Assembly (NCBI RefSeq): GCF_018139145.2
Contig: NC_059471.1
Location: forward strand, 212,803,494 to 212,867,493
Reading direction: 5' to 3'
DNA from: Gymnogyps californianus
Lineage: Eukaryota; Chordata; Aves; Accipitriformes; Cathartidae
Length of the DNA: 64,000 nucleotides
A program made the translations under genes and the position numbers. The notes beneath the pieces were generated by a model, which saw nothing but the letters and a program-made list of their open reading frames with translations, had not been told where the DNA came from and did no database searches. Of this stretch, positions 11,171-23,460 are shown in pieces; positions within the stretch are counted from its first letter, which is position 1, and each line of letters opens with the position of its first letter.

Positions 11171-13817
11171 TTTTCTAAGAAGACTGGATTCTTCGAGAGG
11201 GCAACAGTCTCTTCTCCTTAAATCTTCTCAACTTTCAAGTCCTCTGTGTCATCCCTCAACTCAGCAAAACCCAGGTATCACCTGACTTGACTAGCAGAGG
11301 AATCAGAAGTAGTCTCACAGAGCCAGATAAACTTTTAAAATAATTCCTAGGATAGCTTTTCTGGAGCGCACACGCTGTAAGACAACACATATGGAGCTCT
11401 GCAAAAACACTTTACTGGCATTCACTGTGGGTGATGACTCACAGAAGTCCTCCCCGGCTCTGGTCCAGAGCGTGACCACCTGCCCCAGATCCCAATCACA
11501 GCCCTGCACTTCACCATCCCGCACGACACTACGTGTGAGCTAGCATCCACACGGAAGTTTTGGAAGTCAAATAGAAACTCATCATTCTGTGCTGACAGTC
11601 CTAAATGATTTTTCAAAAATAAAATAAAATAAACTTGCAATAAGACCGCTATGCCAAGTCTCATACCACAGACAAGGATAAAGGATCTTAGTCCACATTC
11701 CTACACACAGGCTCAGAAGATGGTCAGAGAAATTTAAACTTCTGAAAAAAGAAAGTTCAATGCTCTGCAAATATGAGGAAAAAAACCCTAGTCATGTAAG
11801 TAGACTTTAGAGTTTGACTTTTGAAGGGTTGGTTTTCCTCTTTCAGCTCAGGACACGTTAAGTTCTTTAAAACATTGCAGCAAGAAGCTCAAGTATACTT
11901 TAAAGTATTATTATTTTATATATATAATAATATCATAATTCACACATCCCCTCAAAATCCCTGTAACTTACTCCCTTAAAAAAAAAACCAACTGTATTAG
12001 GTGCAGCTTCATGTTTTACTTAAGAGCTGAGGAAAATAAACTTTATATTTAACTAGTTGTATAATTTCACTATCTACACTCCCAGATGGTTACAATGTTT
12101 TAGTGAAGTTTCTGCAAACCATCTGCAAACTTTTTACATCTCTGGATTCTCAATAGGCAAACCCAGGCACTTACGGAGCATTAAACGTGGACATTTAACA
12201 CTGTGGAGTTTTAGTATCTGCAGCAGGCATTAACAGTGATTTTTTTTTTTCCCTGTTATCCTTCTTTTTAGCAGTTCGAGTTACCAATTTTCACTATTCA
12301 AAGAAAAAAATAGCAGTGCTGAAGGTAAAAATCAGTAGCAACTTTTAAGTATCAAACACATGCCTTAGAGGGACAACAAACTGTGGAAGTTTCAACAACA
12401 AAATGAAACAAGCACATTTGTCCCCCTTCCTTTCCCCAGGACTATTTTCCCCTTCTTGATCAACTTTCATGCTGTTTTTTTGCTCCTCTGAACTTTCCCA
12501 CCCATTCCCCTGGAGAGCACAGCGAGGAAAGCAGAGAGTTAATCCTCCAGTTTCAACTGGTGTGAGCCTTTACTATTAACTTGAATTTACGGAGCAATCT
12601 CTCCTTAAAAAAAAAGAAAGAAAGAAAAAATTCCTCACTGCACTGTAACACCGAGAAGTATATTTTAAAAATCTCCCTCGGGTCTCTCTAAACATCTGCT
12701 TAAAGGTTTGCTGTATCTTAAAAGGGCTCTAATTACCAGAAACTCCTCTCTTACTTAAGCCCAGGGCTCACATTTCGATTATAACTCAAGCTCCAGTTAA
12801 TTTAGGGCTAAACCAAAAACGCCTGTACCAAACAGAAGAAAACATAGGCCTACCTTAAAACTTTCCAGCTTTTCAGAGGATCCAAGTCAGAGATTATAGA
12901 CACCATTGTAGTAATAATAACAATAAAAGATAGATATATATATTAAAAAAACACAGCAGGGAAGCCTAACCACAAAAGCAGCAAGTACTCTACTCAGTGT
13001 GGGAATGACAACAAACCCAGCACAGCTCTTCCTCCTTCTCAAGCTGATAAGCACTTGTCCCAGCTTCTCTCCACCCCCAAAATCAATCTTGTGCTATATT
13101 GCTTCACAGTCCCAGTTTCATTTCTTCACCACTACCTTTTCAAGCCCTTGTAATCTGCTCCAACTGATCAAATTTGACCTTTTTGTAGCCCACTTTATTC
13201 CAAGCACAGCCCTCAGTTAAATCTCTCTTTATTAACACCGTCCTCCTTGGCTTTCTTTTGGAACAAACACAGCTCAGGCTTGAAGCCTCCAGTCTTTGCC
13301 AGTAATCATTTACAGATTACTGCAAGCTGCAGTCTTCTCCTTTTGGGTATTTTTTTTTTCTACCTCTGAGGTTTGCTTTTATATTATTTTCTGGAGGTTG
13401 TTGGGGGTCTCCCTTTCTCTGTTCTGTGCAGGTTGGAGTTCGACACTTTTAAAGGAGGGACTTTCTAATGCAACTCCTCTCCCACCCTTCCCTCCTCCCC
13501 TTAACCCTCACCCTCATATAGACAGACAGATACACACGTTAAAACAGTTCACAACCTTTTGAATACAGAATCATCTTTCTCCCGCTTTTGTTTTTTTAAA
13601 TCTGTTAGACTTGATAGACTTGTAAGCTGAAGCTGTGACTGAAAGCAGACTGATTTCTAGCAAGACTGTTATTACGGTAGATTAATAAAAAGTCTAATAA
13701 TGCAAAGACAGATGTGACCCTTTGAATGTTTGAAAGGGGAAAAGGTGTCTATATAATTCCATTAAATCAGTTTCTTCTTTTTGTTGCTACTTAAAAAATA
13801 AATAATAAAGCATCCTC
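11171..13817. other. Single-copy non-coding stretch
   Basis: No supported gene. The stretch contains an AT-rich low-complexity patch at about 11908-11935, a T run near 12240-12250 and an A/GAAA microsatellite near 12606-12630. The rest is ordinary AT-rich DNA. Confidence 0.55.
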
Positions 13818-13837
13818 CAGATCACTATGGTGATCTG
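13818..13837. repeat. 8-bp inverted repeat in motif-dense AT-rich DNA
   Basis: CAGATCAC (13818-13825) and GTGATCTG (13830-13837) are perfect reverse complements around TATG. The surrounding 13.66-13.88 kb is rich in TAAT and ATTA cores, which can mark a homeodomain-bound element. Conservation cannot be judged from one sequence. Confidence 0.4.
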
Positions 13838-14198
13838 AAAAGTTGTGTAACTGCTGTTAGTGTATGTTTATTTAGGAAAATCTAGATGATTGGCTTCTTT
13901 TGTGTTTCTGTAACACTTTTTGACATTGATTTCCCTGCATTTAAATATTTCTCTTTTGCATTTTTTTCCCTCTAAATGTTTTCCATTCATCCTGTGAATG
14001 ACTGTACCCTCTCCTTGAGCTCCACCAACTCATTGGGATTTCTGGAAATTCCCAAATTAAAATTCTAGGGGGAAAAAAGCAAAACTGTACCATATGAAGT
14101 GTTCAATCGGAACCAAACTACCCCAAATGACAGATACTTCCACTTTGCTATTTATACCACAGGCATATGCTCCTAGTTTCTCTCTGCCACCAGTTCTC

Positions 14199-14221
14199 AA
14201 AAAAAAAAAAAAAAAAAAAAA
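14199..14221 (+). repeat. Poly(A) run of 23
   Basis: A pure A homopolymer follows CAGTTCTC. I recognise no retrotransposon body upstream, so it is treated as simple sequence. A very old processed retrocopy tail is a weaker alternative. Confidence 0.85.
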
Positions 14222-14283
14222 GTTAAATCAGCCCTTGTATGTTAAAAAGAAGCAGTACTATGATGGTCACGTAGACATCTGGT

Positions 14284-14303
14284 AGTGTGTGATATCACAC
14301 ACT
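14284..14303. repeat. Perfect 20-bp palindrome
   Basis: AGTGTGTGATATCACACACT is its own exact reverse complement. The half-site TCACAC resembles the T-box core in reversed halves, though the spacing is not the classic Brachyury palindrome. It sits 60 bases after the poly(A) run in single-copy DNA. Confidence 0.6.
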
Positions 14304-15823
14304 CATGGAAACATAATAAAGGGTATAATAAGGCATAAAAACTTTTGAGGCTGCTTTAAGTCTTCCACCACCTCCTCCTTTGGTGAGATAAAACTCGAGC
14401 TATGTCTAAACTGTTTTCAGGGCTCCCTTGTACGCTGTAGCCTGGTTTTGGGCAGCCTGAACCTCCCCTTGCTGGTCTCCCTCTAGTACAAAGGCAGCAC
14501 AGTCTTGCCCTTGCCAGAAGGCGACACTGAGGCTTCCCACTGCCCCAAAAAGATTTTGTGACCATTTTGTCTGCCAGACAGCAGCCAGGAGAGAGCAGTC
14601 GGATAGAAACAACCAGTTTTAAGCTACCTAGATACAAAATGCCTTCTTTGTTCAAAGGCCAGCACATCATTGACCCCTCATTTAGGAGAAACGGACATTG
14701 AGTCCTCTCCTGCCTCTTTTTCCATGCCTCAGCCTGGTGAAGCTCCTGGCTCAGCATGTGGGGCCATATCAGTTGATCAGTTTAGCAAGTCAGGCCCCAA
14801 GTTCAGACCTCTGGATTTTACATCTTCCCCTGGGCAATGGCTCCAACAGCTTTGCTTTATCTCCAAGGGGTGTAACAAGGATAAACACCTCAGAGACTGC
14901 TGATGGTCAGATTGCAGGTGCAGACCTGGGGGAGGAGGGTGGAGGACAGCTGGGGGGTTAGAGATGCTCCCCCTCCCTCTTAATGCCAGTGTGGCACAGG
15001 GTGTTTCTCACCTGATACACACGTATCTCTGAGCACTTCTTCAGAGATAAGGGTTGTATCCACCTCTGGAAACTTTGGGGCCATATAGTTATTTACCTAC
15101 AGGAGATGGCTTAGACGATTGCCATGGAAAATTAAATTCAATTACCACTTGTGATACGTTTCTATATGGAGCTGAGGAAACCTTCATTTTTAGCGTGGGA
15201 AGCACCTAAAAAGAGATTGGCCAGTGTCTTTTCCTTTCTTCCCAAACGTTTGTAAACCATTACACAGGTTAATCCCTCACTTGAGGCTGGGGAGGACATA
15301 AGTGGTTATGGTACACCGCCTTTTCTCTTTCCTCTCTGCCTTACTGTCACATTTGCTGGTTTTAGAGCTATATTCACGTATTTTCCCATGTAAACTTCTG
15401 ACTGAATGTTTCATATTGATGACCAGGCTCAAATTAAGAAAGGCTTCAAGCTTAGCCTGCAAACAAAAAAAATTCAAAATACCCTGTCCTACCATGTCCC
15501 CCTGGCAAGCCCAGTTTGAGTCCTTGTCACACCCTATCTGTCCACTGTTGCACGTCAAGATGAGTAAGAGGCAATGATGCTCTGCCTTTACGGCCCACTT
15601 TGGGATCTAACTGGTTTCAGTTTCTGTATGGGTCAGGAGTAGGTGAGAGCTACAAGGGTAAGAGACCTTTACATTGAGGTTGGATGTTCCTATATCGCTA
15701 GACTTCAAGGACTAGACACACGAGGTGGAGGACCACAGTTTCCCCTGGTGTATATGGAGAAACCAAGGCCAAGAGAAATAACTCAGCCCCTGTCCTCGAC
15801 TCCAGGTCAACGTCAAACCAGCC
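14304..15823. other. GC-richer single-copy stretch
   Basis: Bases 14.4-14.96 kb are clearly GC-richer than their surroundings and carry overlapping open frames on both strands (up to 133 codons on the minus strand). None has a recognisable domain, a convincing start context or paired splice sites. I do not call a gene. Confidence 0.45.
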
Positions 15824-16066
15824 CAGAGCTCCACTGCACCAAGGTGCTGAGCGTCTCTTACTCTGTTCATCCAGAAATTCCACAAACTATCTCCATTTCA
15901 AGAATTTTGTCTCTATAAGTATATATAAAAATATATAAATATATTATATTATACTTATATATTATATATTATATTCTATTTATATATAAGTATATATTAA
16001 AATATATAAATATATAAAAATATAAGTGTGTATATAAAATATACAAGTATATTTTATACTTTCCAT
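15824..16066 (+). repeat. Unnamed dispersed repeat, copy A, interrupted by AT expansion
   Basis: Bases 15824-15917 align without gaps to 24928-25021, with 64 of the first 80 positions identical. The homology resumes at 16044-16066 (CAAGTATATTTTATACTTT) against 25021-25043 (CAAGTGTATTTTATGCTTT). The intervening 126 or so bases are an AT-rich expansion present only in this copy. The sequence is not CR1, MIR or the LTR family seen elsewhere in the window. It may be part of an old LTR or DNA element. Confidence 0.6.
15914..16043. repeat. AT-rich satellite-like expansion, 71-bp period
   Basis: A 29-base A/T segment at 15914-15942 recurs at 15985-16013 with one mismatch, a period of 71 bp. A partial third copy begins at 16021. 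The tract is almost entirely A and T with frequent TATA steps, so it is very likely unstable and easily melted. Its boundaries coincide with a break in the dispersed repeat. Confidence 0.8.
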
Positions 16067-17507
16067 GGACTGCCTTCCCACAGAAAACACTCCATTATTT
16101 CTTCCAACATATCCACATGAAAACTATACCGTAGGAGTAAAGATTCTTATTCCTTTCCCATTTGCAATTATTTATGGTTATTTTTATTATTTTCATCTTA
16201 AACTTTTCATGACTGGAACGAAAGCCAGGTCTCCATTGTGCTGGACCTGGCTGGCATTTTGCCAGCTTTTCCTACAACATTGAAGAAAGCAACTATAAGC
16301 TTTCTAAAAATAAAACTAGAAGATTAAGTTTAGCACAGAGAAACTTGCGACAGGCAATGGATTTTCCAAAACAGCCTCACGTACTTCATACAGAATGTAG
16401 CTATAGTAGGAGAAAACAAATAAAACAGAAACAGAAACCCACTGTAAAATTATTTTAACTCTTGTGCTTGGATAGCGGCACTCCAGCCCATCTTTTAGCT
16501 AAATGTTTTTTCTGTTGCGGTTAAGGACTTTGTCTTCAAAACTCTTATTTTTACGCCTTAAGTGAAGAAATTTCCTATGATCTTTGGCTTGTTTGCCAAG
16601 AAAGAGCCAGCACATCTGTGAAATATTACTTAAGCAAATTTATTACAGTTAGCTAGAAGGCAACAACCCTGAAAGTTTCCTCTACCTGCTGAAATCCAGC
16701 CTATTGTATAACTTGGGCCTCTCGTGCCATAACATGTCCCGCTAGCGAGAGCTTAGCAGTTCTCAGTTAATATGATAAAGAAGTACAAGCTTTCCAAGAT
16801 TTTGAGTCATGTGAAAGTAAATATACATACTTTGAAAATAGTATTCGTATATACACACACATACACAAAAGGATCTCTAAGCGATGTCATCATCCTTAGT
16901 TTAGACAGCTGTGGAGTCAAAAAAGTTCCAGACCAGCTAGCTACAAACATTTGAAGGTCAAGTACAGGACAAAGCATTTAAAAAAGCATAAGCAATGATG
17001 GCTACTGAGCATTAGAAAGATGATTTTATGTCATGAGATTTTTTTTCCTAGCTGTTTCTTTACCAGAAACCTATTGGACTGAGGACTTCATAGTGATGGG
17101 CAGGAAAATAAACCAAGTATAGTAAGCAGTTTGGGTTGGTTATTTAATCTTCTTTCAAGGGTGTTATCTCATTCAAAATATTTTAGGAGCCAAGGAAAGT
17201 CTGCCAAAGCACAACCTTTTAGTCAGGGTGCCCAATAGCCTGGTTATCAGGCAATAATAGAGAAATAAATAACCTTCTAGATCTTCCCAACACGTATTTT
17301 CCATCGCTCTTTCATACAAAGCAGTATTAAGTTATTCGAAAGAAATCCTGGTCTTTTACCAGCAAAACCTCACTCTCCCTAGGGAGCCTGTTGTTAAACA
17401 AAAGCTTATCTATTAAAGAGTGGCCTCCAACTTCAGGGCTGCTGTTGTGGGCTGATAAAGGCTCTTCTCCAGACTGTCTCATGCTGTCCCTCCCCACCAG
17501 CGCTGCC

Positions 17508-17508
<1 letters not shown>
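16067..17508. other. Single-copy non-coding stretch
   Basis: No supported gene. It includes a short AC-rich patch near 16853-16866 and ordinary AT-rich DNA. Confidence 0.55.

Positions 17509-17554
<46 letters not shown>
17509..17554 (+). repeat. Poly(C) homopolymer of 46
   Basis: An uninterrupted run of 46 C follows CGCTGCCA and is followed by GCCTCTCC. Read as protein it gives spurious polyproline on the plus strand and polyglycine on the minus strand. Such a run can form an i-motif on one strand and G-quadruplexes on the other, and it is prone to slippage. The length in the assembly may not be exact. Confidence 0.9.
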
Positions 17555-17555
<1 letters not shown>

Positions 17556-20500
17556 CCTCTCCTCCCAGTGCCTAATGCTTCGCATTTTAAGCAATGGAGT
17601 GACTAATTGAAAATGCATTCCAGTGCTTTACAAGCAGCTTTTCCTTTCCTGCTGACCAGCCAAATGTTTTAAAGTTGGCAGGATGCTGTTTTAACTTGGG
17701 AACTCGGGCACTTGTTCATGGCCTGGATGTGTGAAAAAAATCTGGCTGAATTCAATAATTCTCTTGCAAAAAAAAAATTAGAAATCTCACTTCTAGAACT
17801 GGTATTAGTAAATGCAAGTATTACAAATCTTTCAAGAAAGTCCATTCTCTCTTTGTGAAATACATGATCTGGGAGACAAGAAATTGTAAGTCGTAAGTTT
17901 AAGAAATGTGCAAAGTCGTGCACCAGTGCTTGGACACAACCAGAGAAAAAGCAGTTACAAGCAGGCATAAATCCAAATGACAACTACCCTTTGGGAAAGC
18001 GTACTGTAACCGAAACACCCTGGAGACAGTCAGTAATCGCTGATTCACGGCCAGTCAATGGCCAACCAGTCTGGGATTCAGCACATCTTATCACACATAG
18101 CAACTTAGAAGTTGGCTTCATCCAGCAGCTGCAGAGATTTAAGGGTAAACACCAGGCCTGATTGTACAAAGCCTGCACTTTAACAGTTAATCATTAATCT
18201 TAAATTACATAAATGTGTCTCATACTTATTGACTTCTCACTTTTATAAAGTCTGCAGAGACAAACTTTCAAGAGATGGTATTTTTTTTTTTATACTGATT
18301 GTGATTTTAATGGATTTTCAAGTACTTTCAGGTTTTGCTCATGACAACTGCTACAATAAAAAGCCTTATGAACAAAGATGTGTTTTGTGCCTATTCACGT
18401 AGCAGAAAATGACTATTACGGCATACTTTATTATGGGAGAAATGTTTACCAGCCTCTCTGAAGAGACAGTCTTCCCCAAACTCCCATCATCCTAATTGTT
18501 TTTAAGGTGTTTGTAGTTTACTTTAAACAGCATATGAGCCAAACATTTATGTCCTCTGCTAAATTTCTCTTTATTGGCTAGCAGGAGGGTTTCTTCATTC
18601 TGCAGCACTGGCAGAGCAAGAACACTTCTGTAGTCCGAGGCAGGGCTTGCCCTTCCTAACCCAAAGGAAAGAATGAAAGAAAAGAAAAGCTCCTTGTATT
18701 TGCCAGACATGTTCAAAAAGAGCTACTTGCACGCCCCAATCTGCTTCTTTCATTCCATTCGGGAGAGTCATGGGTCAAATTTGGTAGAGGGGAAAATAGC
18801 AGCCGTTAACTGTTCCAGTGCCGCAGCAGACTGAAAGCCAAAGCTGACACTGTCTGTCTTTTCATTTCCATTCTTTCGGTGTCAGGTCATACAGTGAACA
18901 CCAAGAGGTCCTTATGAATCCTTATGAAAAGATTGCTGTTCAGGCTGCCTCCGTAACATAGTCCAGAAAATAAAAACTTCGGTAATGACCTTAGTAAGTG
19001 CTTTGTTGTGAAGGCCATGTTTTCACATGGACCACAGCTGCATTTGTACAGTCTGAATGCCATCTCATGCAGCCTTGAAATATAAATCTAAGAGTAATTA
19101 AATTATGCTGAATGCAGACGGTAAAATGTTTAGGAAACCATTTCCAAAGAGACACAGGAAAATTAGTGGCTCCATACGCATATGTGTCTTTAATAGACTC
19201 TTCAAATATTTAACTCTGGTTTTCTATCTATCACAGAAGTCCAGAGAATAGGATGATTATTGGTAAGGGACTGGATCAAGATATTCAGTTAATTCATCTC
19301 AATGTCTTCCTTCTTGACGTTGAGAAAACTATTTTTTTATCTGTGTCCTACTTTCCCATCTGGGAGGGACAGATACCACCCTAGCAATCTACAGAGCAGA
19401 ACACTAGGAACTTAATAGAAGACACAAAAATTGGCAGCTTTATGAAATCCCCTCCTTTCCAAGATTGTTTTAAGTCTAAATCAACTGAAATACTGGTTCG
19501 TCATTCAGTGTAAAAGAACATGATCTGTTGAGACAGATGGCTTCTACCACTTCAAAAATTTAAGAGTTGCTGTAGCAAAGTAAGGAACGCCTGAAGCTTT
19601 AAAAAATGGTCACCTATACCATAGCCTTTAAAATGAAAATAATTTAAAAGCTCCAAAGTCCTAGAGGGAAATAAGGGGAAAATAGCAAAAGGGAATAATT
19701 ATGAAATTAAGAAAATGGTGATGTAAATCTTCCATTTCTGAGATTCATCTTTATTAAACTACATTCAGGCATATGATTTTGAAAGTACCAACCACAAACG
19801 CCTACCTTGTACATGGAGTTTATATCCTTTAAACAGAGAGAGAGAGAGAGACAAGGTCCCTTGTGACAGTGTGCTTTGCTATTGACCTAAAGATGATGAC
19901 ATGCAAGTGGGGAAAGAGAAAACGCTTCAGATGCCAGAGCAATCACATACATATTTCATATAAAGGCACGGAGAAGCGTCCTTTTAGCCTGTGTACGAAC
20001 TGCATCAGCATAGGTTGAGTTTATGTCTGACACTGGTCAGGATTCAAGATTTGCTGGACTCACTAGAGATAACACTGTTTTATCTTCCCTTCCTCTTACA
20101 AAGGCAGGGGGAGCTGACAAAATGGGAAGCCTACTTTTTGCCATAACAGCTGGCAGGAGATTTTTATAGGCACAAAAAACAATTAAGTGTCCTGATTCTG
20201 GGCATGTAACTCCCCTGGAGCCTTTGTTTAGAAGTGCTTATCTGCTTGCATAGGCACAAGCATCTACAAATCCATGTACAGGTGTGTGTGTATATCTAAA
20301 CAAAGCACCGTGGAGCACACTGAAATAATCTGTTGCTCTCCTGAGAAAAAAAAAACCAAACATGTTATTCCTGTGAAAACTGTACAGGAGAGAGTTTCAT
20401 AACAGTATTACTTCAGCAATAGAAGGCTGGAATTAAATTCAGTTCTAAAATGCAACTTATTCATATAAAAAGTTCACTGAAAAGGTCCTTTTCCTGATTC

Positions 20501-21902
20501 AGGGGAAATCAGAAAAAACTTTTGTTTGCTTAATTATTGAGTACAATTATTTGCCTTTATTATCTAAAGAAACTTCTTTTATTTGTGAAAAAGCAGTACC
20601 ATGTTTTTTCTATTTCTGAGGACTACTCATTCTAAAAAAAACATCACGTAAATGTTCATTCATTCCCATGTTGGCTGTTCCATTACTTCCTACATCTCTT
20701 CATGAAAGTTTTATATCTTTCAAAGCATTAATAGCTACTGTAGCCCAGACTACATTATTTATATACACAGGTCATATTCACACATACAGTTTGTTTACAA
20801 GAGATCCTTTCCTTCCGTTCAAAAATATTCAAAATCTCATGTCACACTTTTCTTTCTTGCTGACCTCATTTACAAAAGCCCAAGCACGTTAGTGATTTTT
20901 CTCCCAGACAAGGCCTAGGCTGTGATTCCAATAAGACAAGCACAGATCCCCATGTTGAAAATAAAACATTTTTATTACTTTCTAAACCTTGGGCATAAAC
21001 ATTCATTGCTTCATCTGACAAAATCCAACCAATAAAGACTGCAAAAAGAGTTAGATTAATAGAACCAGCTTTCTAGAACATTACACTGCCCTCTAGACAC
21101 TGGATTTCTTGAAAATTGCATATTGTATAGTTTGGCCCATAGAGGAGCAAGGAAAATATCCTTGTTTTCTCATTTGAGTGTTCAATTGTTATAGCCTAAG
21201 CAAATCCATGCTTCTCGGAAGCTGCAGGACCTAATATGGGCTGAGTCCGCCAAGCCTGGGTTGGGTTGGTTGCTAATAACTCATGGGGTGTCCTTGGGAA
21301 ACGTACTTCATTTCACAGGTTCCTGGTGTGCCAGGCAAGAAGAGATCAGTAGATCATCCCGTCTTAGATTTCACCGCTCCCCCTGTCTGACAGAACTTTT
21401 AGAGGACTGAATTACAAATTCTGTTTGTTCCTCATCAGCCAGGAAGGAGTTCTGTCTCTGCCTGAGGAAATCAGGAGGGGAAGATGCTGCTGCTTTTCAT
21501 AATAGTTTCTTCCAATAATTTATATTTCTTTTAGCTTGTAGCTTGTCTGCACATGAGAAGGCCCAGCTGCTGCTAATTCTGCCTTATCCAGTAGTTTGAG
21601 AAAGCTTTTTCCTCTTGCAGAAACAGGTGTGTAGTCGCTTACCAGGCTGCTTTTAGATATCGCCAAACCTTCCTTTTTCCTTTTTCTTTCAGATACCGAC
21701 TCCTTGGCAAGTAAACAGAAAGTGAACTAATCATGAAGAAGCCTAAATTTCCTTGGAAAGGTCGGGTTTTTTTGCGTCCAATGGAATGTTTATATGGTTC
21801 CACAAATGACAAAAAAAAAAAAAGATTGAAGTCCTCCCGAACAGACTGAACTCTATACTGCTAACTTAAGGCATTTTCTTCAGTACTTGAATAGTTTGTT
21901 TC
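17555..21902. other. Single-copy non-coding stretch
   Basis: No supported gene. Contents include a short (AG) microsatellite at about 19835-19851, a 10-bp doublet CCTTATGAAT/CCTTATGAAA near 18910-18930, and a strong pyrimidine tract ending in CAG near 21670-21692. The pyrimidine tract resembles a 3' splice site but has no supported exon. Confidence 0.5.
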
Positions 21903-22555
21903 TCACAGAATCATGGAATGGTTGAGATTGGAAGGGACCAACCTCTGGAGGTCACCGTGTCCAAACCCCCTACTCGAGCAGGGTCACCTAGAGCCAGTTG
22001 CTCAGGATTGTGTCCAAACAGCTTTCAAATATCTCCAAGGAGGGAGACTCCACAATCACCCTGGGTAACCTGTGCCAGTGCTCGGTCACCCTCACAGTGA
22101 AAAAGTGTTTCCTGATGTTCAGAGGGAACCTCCTGTGTTTCAGTTTGTGCCCATTGCATCTTGTCCTGTCACTGGGCACCACTGAACAGAGCCTGGCTCT
22201 GTTCTCCTCTTTGCACCCTCCCTTCAGGTATTTATATACATTGACAAGATCCTCCTGAGCCCTCTCTTCTCCAGGCTGAACAGTACCAGCTCTCTCAGCC
22301 TTTTCTCATAGGACAGATGCTCCAGACCCTTAGCCATCTTCGTGGCCCTTCACTGGACTCTCTCCAGTATGTCCATGTCTCTCTCATACTCAGGAGCCCA
22401 GAACTGGACACAGTACTCCAGGTGTGGCCTCACCAGTGCTGAGTACAGGGGACCTGCTGACAATACTTTAGCTAATGCAGCCCAGGATACCATTCACCTT
22501 CTCTGCTGCAAGGGCACTTTTCTGGCTCATGTTCAACTTGGTGTCCACCAGGACA
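21903..22555 (-). mobile_element. CR1 LINE, 5'-truncated 3' end
   Basis: On the plus strand the copy opens with CACAGAATCATGGAATGG, the reverse complement of the CR1 3' tail, then GTTGAGATTGGAAGGGACC. It runs through the typical CR1 3' region (for example ACTCTCTCCAGTATGTCCAT, CAGAACTGGACACAGTACTC and GTGTGGCCTCACCAGTGCTG). It ends abruptly near GTGTCCACCAGGAC, as expected for 5' truncation. It corresponds to the distal part of ORF2 and the 3' UTR. Stops interrupt any coding remnant, so it is inactive. Confidence 0.95.
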
Positions 22556-23177
22556 ATTGAACGGTGTTCAATCCAGTTAGCCTGTGCTTTGCTGGTAATG
22601 AATAGCCATAACCTTCCCTAGACTGCCAAGGGAGGCAAAGTAAAAAGCCTAGGAGTACGAATACTTTTCCATTGTAATGTCATAAAGGAATGAAATGGGT
22701 ATTTTTGAAGGAATTCCTGGTTTTCATTAGTTACATTCCTGTTAGTCAAATATTTTTCAGCCAAATGTTTTATATCTTTTCTGGTGTTTTCCCTTTGTTG
22801 ACATATTGAGCAGCCCATGGGTATGTGGGGCAGCCCATTTGCCCTTTTAGAGCCCGCATAACTTTAACACGGCCATGGTATGGCAAAGAAAATTTCCCTT
22901 TCAGTGCAGATTAATCCAGTCTACACATTTAAAATGATCCATTCCCAAGAGATGTTTCTAGCTATCTAAATTTTCTATAAACCTGAAAGAAATTTCATTA
23001 TTCTTAGATGATGTGAGCAAATCATCCTACTACATTTCAAACACAGAACAAAAATATTTATCACCCAGGATCTAGAAGAACCTATTGCCCACCTCTGTCT
23101 TTCCTGCAGTGCTTTTAACAACTTTATCTCTGGCTAGTAATGACCTACACCAAGAGTTCATATACAGCAGGTGGTAT

Positions 23178-23207
23178 GAAACTGTTTTAAAAGAAACTGT
23201 TTTAAAA
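23178..23207. repeat. 15-bp perfect tandem duplication
   Basis: GAAACTGTTTTAAAA occurs at 23178-23192 and again directly at 23193-23207. This looks like a recent small slippage or duplication event. No function is implied. Confidence 0.85.
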
Positions 23208-23426
23208 GGGTACGCGCCCAGCATAGAGGAGCAATGCCACTTTTTATCCCCACCCTTATGTGCTGAAAGTTTGCCAGCTCTTGCTGAAGCAAATTCCTAC
23301 TTCCCAGCTCCCATCTGGCCACTCTCCCCCTCCGTCAGAGGTGACAACCATTTTATCAAAACCACCTGAACTGATACGTCTGTCATCATAGTTCAAACTC
23401 ATGTCTGAGCAAAATAACTGTCTTGG

Positions 23427-23460
23427 AAAGCTGTCTTTACCTGGGTGGCAGGACAGCTTT
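23427..23460. repeat. Inverted repeat, 9-bp stem with 16-base loop
   Basis: AAAGCTGTC (23427-23435) and GACAGCTTT (23452-23460) are perfect reverse complements. The stem is too short for a standard microRNA precursor and does not extend convincingly outward. Confidence 0.45.

Noticed and set aside
14356..14961. Overlapping open frames in a GC-richer patch as a gene
   Set aside because: Both strands are open, which reflects base composition. There is no recognisable domain, splice structure or promoter.
15914..16043. AT-rich tract as a replication origin or matrix-attachment region
   Set aside because: AT richness alone does not identify either, and the structure is explained by repeat expansion.
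17391..17618. Polyproline or polyglycine proteins around the poly(C) tract
   Set aside because: They are translations of a homopolymer in opposite frames, with no other protein-like content.
21918..22560. Plus-strand open frames in the CR1 copy
   Set aside because: They are antisense reads of the CR1 3' region.
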